64,000 nucleotides of DNA, taken from the NCBI GenBank assembly GCA_016794785.1, contig JAEUHC010000013.1, positions 124,001 through 188,000 on the forward strand. The letters run 5' to 3'. The notes below the pieces were generated by a model. It ran no database searches, had not been told where the DNA came from, and worked only from the letters and a program-made list of their open reading frames with translations. Of this stretch, positions 60,043-64,000 are shown piece by piece (position 1 is the stretch's first letter; each line of letters opens with the position of its first letter). Made by a program: the position numbers and the translations under genes. The stretch comes from Opitutaceae bacterium (GTDB taxonomy: Bacteria; Verrucomicrobiota; Verrucomicrobiia; Opitutales; Opitutaceae).

Positions 60043-60085
60043 CTACGGCGCCTCGTAGATTTCCACCAGCGCGAGACCCGTCGTG
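60043..60085 (-). pseudogene. Fossil 3' end of a VEIYEAP-type C-terminal module
   Basis: Read on the minus strand, the last codons before a TAG give TTGLALVEIYEAP. This is nearly the end of the two C-terminal modules of the Ig-repeat gene (TAGLVLVEVYELP, AAGIALAEIYD). Upstream the frame loses the family pattern, so only an inverted, decayed 3' fragment remains, about 120 bases from the intact copy. Confidence 0.5.
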
Positions 60086-60318
60086 CGATTCCCATCCGCC
60101 CGGCGATCGGATCGCGCCATGACTGTCGCTCGTCGTCGAAGCCCATCTCGATGAAGCCGAGGCCGGCCACGCCGAGCGGGAGGACGCAGCGCGAAGACGC
60201 GCACGACCTACCACAAGTGTGACGCACCGCTTGGCCGGAAGCGTGATTGATTCAGGCGCTGTCCCCGATATCAGTTCCAACCACACGACTGCGGCTGAAT
60301 CGAAAAAATCCCTCCCTC

Positions 60319-61419
60319 ATGAAATGGTCCCTTAAGCTCGGCCGGTTCGCGGGGATTGATGTGTTCGTTCACTGGACGTTCGCGATTCTGCTCGGTTGGA
60401 TTTTTTTCACGGGACTGGGGGCGGATGGAAATGTGGACGCGGCGTTGCGCAGCGTCGCCTTCATCCTGGCGATCTTCGGCTGCGTGGTGCTCCACGAGTT
60501 CGGCCACGCGCTGGCCGCGCGACGCTACGGCATCGGCACGCGCGACATCACCCTCCTGCCGATCGGGGGCGTGGCCCGGCTGCAAGGCATGCCCGAGAAT
60601 CCCCGGCACGAGCTCGTGGTCGCGCTCGCGGGCCCGGCGGTGAACCTCGTCATCGCCGCCGTGATCTACGCCGGCCTGCTCGCCGTCCGCGGCGCACCAG
60701 TCGCGCTCGAGACGGAGCTGCTGCAGGGCGGCTTCTGGGCGCGGCTGATGACGGTGAATGTGTTTCTGGCGGCGTTCAACATGCTGCCGGCCTTCCCGAT
60801 GGACGGAGGGCGGGTGCTGCGCGCGCTGCTGGCCGGCGCCATGGGGCGCCGGCGCGCGACGCAGATCGCCGCCAACATCGGGCAGGCCATGGCGATCGGC
60901 CTCGGCGCGGCGGGCTTCTTCCTCACGCGGAATCCGTTTTTGATTTTCATCGCGGTGTTCGTCTATCTCGGCGCGCAGGCCGAGGCGCAGATGGTCGAGC
61001 TCACCTCGGTGTTTCGCGGGCTCACCGTGCGCGACGCCATGCAGACGCGGTTCCGCACGCTCGCGGCGGACGGCCCGCTGTCCGCCGCCGTCGATGAGCT
61101 GCTCGCCGGCGCCCAGCACGACTTCCCCGTCGTGGAGGGCCGCGCGGTCGTCGGCATCCTGCGTCGTCAGGATCTCGTCAAGGCCCTCGCCGACCACGGG
61201 AAACATGGCGCCATCGCCGAGGCGATGACGCGCGACTGCCCCACGGTGGACGCCGAAGATCGGCTGGATCGCGCGTTTGAGCGGTTGCAGGGCAGCGGCT
61301 GCACGGCCGTGCCGGTGATGGAGCGCGGCCAGCTGGCCGGAGTGCTGACGATGGAGAATATCAGCGAGCTGGTGATGGTGAACACCGCGTTGGAAAAAAG
61401 CGGCCCGGCCGCCCGCTGA
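60319..61419 (+). CDS. Site-2-type (M50) membrane metalloprotease with CBS domains
   Basis: 366 residues. The zinc site is H59-E-F-G-H63 in the second helix region, with D162 in FPMDGGR as the third ligand. Four or more membrane helices fill residues 10-230. Two CBS motifs follow at about 245-355 (VRDAMQTRFRTL, DFPVVEGRAVVGILRRQDLV; EAMTRDCPTVDAEDRLDRAF, AVPVMERGQLAGVLTMENIS, quoted in parts), a common fusion in which adenine nucleotides regulate the protease. The family cuts membrane-embedded regulators. The ATG at 60319 begins at the family N-terminus; 24 upstream codons are unlikely. Confidence 0.9.
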   Translation: MKWSLKLGRFAGIDVFVHWTFAILLGWIFFTGLGADGNVDAALRSVAFILAIFGCVVLHEFGHALAARRYGIGTRDITLLPIGGVARLQGMPENPRHELVVALAGPAVNLVIAAVIYAGLLAVRGAPVALETELLQGGFWARLMTVNVFLAAFNMLPAFPMDGGRVLRALLAGAMGRRRATQIAANIGQAMAIGLGAAGFFLTRNPFLIFIAVFVYLGAQAEAQMVELTSVFRGLTVRDAMQTRFRTLAADGPLSAAVDELLAGAQHDFPVVEGRAVVGILRRQDLVKALADHGKHGAIAEAMTRDCPTVDAEDRLDRAFERLQGSGCTAVPVMERGQLAGVLTMENISELVMVNTALEKSGPAAR

Positions 61420-61446
61420 TCGCCACGCCCCGCGTCTTGCCGGACT

Positions 61447-61869
61447 TCACAGCGGATTAGCCTCCACCTGCTGCAGGTCAGGCTCCCAGCGCGGATGGTA
61501 GATCACGAGCTGCGAGCGCTGCCGCTGGTGCGCCGCAAACAGGGGCGAGGGAAACTTCGTCTCCTCCTTCGGCGGCGTGAACTGAAACGTGATCGGCTGG
61601 TTCTTCTGATCCTCCTTGCCCTCCAGCACCGCCCACGCGCCGGCGCCGTTGCGCGCGAGCAAGGCCTGCCGCTCGACGACCGTGATCAGGCCGCCCGTCT
61701 GCTTCTGGATGATCACGTAGCAGCAGTAGCCGGCGATGTAGCCGAACTCGTATTTGTAGGCGCCGTGCTGGTGCCGCGTGCACGCGGCCGCGTTGAAGCG
61801 CTTGGCGCCGCCCGTGGCGAGACTCAGGCCGTAGCGCTGCTCGATTTCAAATTGATTGAGGTAAATCAT
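61447..61869 (-). CDS. Conserved-looking hypothetical protein
   Basis: 140 residues, no signal or membrane segment. It contains an aromatic and Cys-bearing stretch, YKYEFGYIAGYCCYVIIQKQ, and later TGGLITVVERQALLAR and PITFQFTPPKEET. The composition is balanced, unlike the Arg-rich shadow frames, and the ATG at 61869 is clean. I do not recognise the family. It is convergent with the site-2 protease gene, 27 bases apart. Confidence 0.65.
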   Translation of the reverse strand: MIYLNQFEIEQRYGLSLATGGAKRFNAAACTRHQHGAYKYEFGYIAGYCCYVIIQKQTGGLITVVERQALLARNGAGAWAVLEGKEDQKNQPITFQFTPPKEETKFPSPLFAAHQRQRSQLVIYHPRWEPDLQQVEANPL

Positions 61870-61937
61870 GGCGGCAGGGAAGCTCGGCGCGGTTTACAAG
61901 GGCTCACCCGCAGGAACGCGGGCGGCCCGTGCGCGGC

Positions 61938-62312
61938 CTAGCTTTGCGTCGGGATAACTCCCGTCACCTCGCCGACCGGCGCGCTCAGCCCCGGGGTGGC
62001 GCTAGGAGCCGTAGCCGCCGGCACAGCCAGTTTAGTGGCGGAAGCCGCGCGCCGGGGTTTGCGCCGGCGCACCGCTTTCCGGGGAGCCGCGAAGGCCTTC
62101 AGCTCGCGCAGCAGGGCCTTCACCGCTTTACGGGCGATCCGGGCATTTTTCTTCGCCTGTTTGTGCGCCTTCTTGGCCGCCTTGTAGTCGTGCTTCGCTT
62201 CCTTGGCCGCTGACTCCGCGGTGGCGGCCCGGGCCCGGGCGAGTGCGAGATTCGAGCGCAGGAGGGCCGGCGCTGCCGGGCGCGGGGGAGAGGCGCGTCG
62301 TTTCGTTTTCAT
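61938..62312 (-). CDS. Lys/Ala-rich histone-H1-like protein
   Basis: 124 residues from the ATG at 62312 (MKTKRRAS); the open frame extends 12 codons further. The middle is AAKEAKHDYKAAKKAHKQAKKNARIARKAVKALLREL (quoted in part: KAAKKAHKQAKKNARIARKA), a strongly basic helical run, followed by KAVRRRKPRRAASATK. The tail is Ala/Pro-rich and neutral. This matches small bacterial H1-like nucleoid proteins by composition, not by domain. DNA or RNA binding is likely. Confidence 0.7.
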   Translation of the reverse strand: MKTKRRASPPRPAAPALLRSNLALARARAATAESAAKEAKHDYKAAKKAHKQAKKNARIARKAVKALLRELKAFAAPRKAVRRRKPRRAASATKLAVPAATAPSATPGLSAPVGEVTGVIPTQS

Positions 62313-62488
62313 CGGCGGCGAAGTTGCGTTCAGGTTACAGATCACCACTGCGGCTGGCGCAAACGCGGAATTGTTACAAATCGAACCAGACGGTGACGAT
62401 TGAGCCCGGCTCTTCTTCAGGCTCGAACCAGGCCAGGCGCCTCCGCCACATTCCCTCGCATGCGCCGCCCGGCCCGCCTCCCTCCCGC

Positions 62489-63151
62489 ATGAATGGCCGC
62501 ATCATCGCCGTGGGTGACATCCATGGATGCGCCGACGAGTTCGAGGCTCTGCTCGGCAAGCTCGCCCTCACCCGGCACGACCGGCTCATTCTGCTCGGTG
62601 ACTTGATCAACCGGGGCCCGGACAGCGCGCGCGTCCTCGCCCTCGCGCGCCAGCACGCGCACCGCGCCCTCCTCGGCAACCACGAGCTCCGCCTGCTCAA
62701 CTACCGCAGGACAGGCGACCCCACGCATCTCAAGCGCTCGGACCACGAGACGATGAAGCAACTCAACGCGAAGGACTGGGCCTACCTCGCCGCGATGCCG
62801 CTGGTGCACCATGTGCCCGCGCTCGCGACGGTGATGGTGCACGGTGGCTTCCTCCCCGGCCGGCCGTGGCGAGGGCAACCCGCGCGCATCGTCACCCGCA
62901 TCCAGGTCGTGGGCCCCGACGGCGAGCCGCACAAGCGCTCCGAATTTCCCGAGGCGCCGCACTGGTCCGAGCAGTGGAACGGTCCGCCGTTTGTCATCTA
63001 CGGGCACACGCCGCGCCGGGATCCCGTCGTGAGGAAATGGTCGCTCGGGATCGACACCGCCTGTGTCATGGGCGGCGCGCTGACCGCCTGCGTGCTGCCC
63101 GGGCGGACGCTGGTGCAGGTGCCCGCGCGCCAGACCTACTTCCACGGCTGA
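62489..63151 (+). CDS. Calcineurin-like metallophosphoesterase (PrpE/ApaH-type serine/threonine phosphatase)
   Basis: 220 residues. The metal-binding motifs are GDIHG (9-13), GDLINRG (37-43), GNHE (63-66), VHGG and GHTP (YGHTPRRDP). Their order is that of bacterial PPP-family enzymes such as PrpE, ApaH-like diadenosine tetraphosphatases and lambda phosphatase. It would remove phosphate from protein Ser/Thr or hydrolyse dinucleoside polyphosphates. The ATG at 62489 sits at the first strand; the longer open frame upstream covers the H1-like gene's promoter region and is rejected. Confidence 0.88.
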   Translation: MNGRIIAVGDIHGCADEFEALLGKLALTRHDRLILLGDLINRGPDSARVLALARQHAHRALLGNHELRLLNYRRTGDPTHLKRSDHETMKQLNAKDWAYLAAMPLVHHVPALATVMVHGGFLPGRPWRGQPARIVTRIQVVGPDGEPHKRSEFPEAPHWSEQWNGPPFVIYGHTPRRDPVVRKWSLGIDTACVMGGALTACVLPGRTLVQVPARQTYFHG

Positions 63152-63380
63152 AGCCTATTTCACTCCTGATGCCAAACCCCCGTGGCCGTTTTAGACCTTG
63201 GTCAGTGCGAGGTGGGGCAACACGCCGTGGCAATCCAGCTGGTTGGCCTGGTCACTCGGCTCCTCGCCATGACAGCCCAAGCGCTATGTCCAAACTTCAC
63301 GGGCCATTTGCTCTAGCCCACTCCCGGCTCCTCTTCGGCCAGCCAGGCGGCTTTCAAGCGTCGCCTCCCGGGGTAGGGTC
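63152..63380. other. Unassigned gap between phosphoesterase and BLUF genes
   Basis: About 230 bases between convergent genes. I see no hairpin with T-tract and no open frame with a believable translation. Confidence 0.5.
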
Positions 63381-63806
63381 TCAACGCATGCTTTGCCGAA
63401 AAACGTTGAGCAGGCGCAGGGCGCGGCCGGGGTTTTCGCCGAGCTCAGGGCCCAGCCAATCGTCATTAAGAAATTCGCTGTAGCCCGGCGTAGTTTTCGC
63501 CGCCGCGGAGTCCAGGTTGCGGAATCCCATGGTCCAATCGGGAAAGGATCGGGTCGCGATGGGACCTTGCAGCAGGGTGATCAACCCCGTGTGGCGCGGG
63601 TCGCCGACGATGCGCCGGTGCAGCCTCCGCACGGCCTCTTCCTCGCCCTCGATCGCCTGCATGAAGTTCCCTCCGCGATAAAGCAGCATGCCCGTGATGT
63701 TCAACGCGGTGTTGTTTTGGCGGGCTTGCGCGAGGAGTTCGAGCAAATCCGCTTCGGAGAACGGCTCCGTCGCGGAACTGGCATAGGCAAGGTGAAAAAG
63801 TGGCAC
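63381..63806 (-). CDS. Short BLUF-domain blue-light sensor
   Basis: 141 residues from a GTG at 63806 (VPLFHLAYAS); the only starts further upstream are weak (TTG at 63875). The BLUF domain fills residues 3-100. All photocycle residues are in register with the family: Y8, N32, Q50, W91 and M93 (LAYASSA, NITGMLLY, GNFMQAIEG, FPDWTMGF). FAD would bind and respond to blue light. No output domain is fused, so it should work by protein-protein contact with a partner not evident in the window. The remaining 190 bases to the window end show no clear gene. Confidence 0.86.
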   Translation of the reverse strand: MPLFHLAYASSATEPFSEADLLELLAQARQNNTALNITGMLLYRGGNFMQAIEGEEEAVRRLHRRIVGDPRHTGLITLLQGPIATRSFPDWTMGFRNLDSAAAKTTPGYSEFLNDDWLGPELGENPGRALRLLNVFRQSMR

Positions 63807-64000
63807 GATTGGGCGGTGGATTGTGCGCCAGGCGCGACTCGCATCGGCTGACCCCGGCAGACATTGCCCTATCAACGGCCGGGCAAAGTCCGGCTTGAGG
63901 AAAAAGAAACCGCGCAGGCTGGGATGCCCCCGCCGCGGCGGCTCTGCCGGAGGACTCCAGCGACCTGTTGACGGAAATTTTGTCGGTGCAGCGCCTGACT

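Overview
The window is high-GC bacterial DNA that looks like a free-living, saccharolytic member of the Verrucomicrobia, most probably Opitutaceae. The signs are several large outer-membrane TonB-dependent receptors whose plug is preceded by a KLEAF-VTG-type motif, two giant PVC-type proteins that join a beta-propeller 'membrane-bound dehydrogenase' region to HEAT-like repeats and a C-terminal CxxCH heme-binding domain, a DUF1080 domain, and many intergenic palindromic repeats. The assignment rests on gene content only. I see no rRNA, tRNA, CRISPR array or transposase.

Layout. 1-4470: the 3' part of a coiled-coil/LysM protein, PpnP, and two paralogous exported cyclophilins. 4481-10705: a compact set that looks like an uncharacterised small-molecule pathway: SDR, Rieske oxygenase, GNAT-like protein, ATP-grasp ligase, FabH-like ketosynthase and metallo-hydrolase. 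The minus-strand and plus-strand arms diverge from a roughly 100-base gap at 8742-8845. An M20 amidohydrolase overlaps the last gene by 4 bases, followed by an FKBP isomerase and a YgjP-like metallopeptidase. 13854-26428: Gfo/Idh/MocA oxidoreductase and PVC cytochromes on the minus strand, interrupted by a less GC-rich plus-strand island with an AbrB-like gene and an AAA ATPase/subtilase pair that matches the IetAS anti-phage system.

26849-29789: urease accessory genes ureE-ureF-ureG-ureD without the structural subunits, headed by a leader that may hide the ureE start codon, plus a small His-rich membrane protein. 29893-32706: rplM-rpsI, a DUF423 protein and a CCA-adding-type nucleotidyltransferase. 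32740-46211: two S9 peptidases, three TonB receptors and a MOSC protein, plausibly a peptide acquisition region. 46402-49810: xdhC-mocA (molybdenum cofactor handling) and purEK. 49942-55473: a glycosidase-like protein, a TonB receptor and a CBM9-like protein, probably a glycan-use locus. 55745-63806: RidA, a large Ig-repeat surface protein, a site-2 protease with CBS domains, a conserved hypothetical, a histone-H1-like protein, a metallophosphoesterase and a short BLUF blue-light sensor.

Repeats are a theme. Palindromic elements sit at many 3' ends, in several cases supply the stop codon of the adjacent gene, and one lies in frame inside a cytochrome gene. The strongest leads are the 4.5-10.7 kb biosynthetic set, the IetAS island, the ureE leader and the coding-region behaviour of the palindromes.
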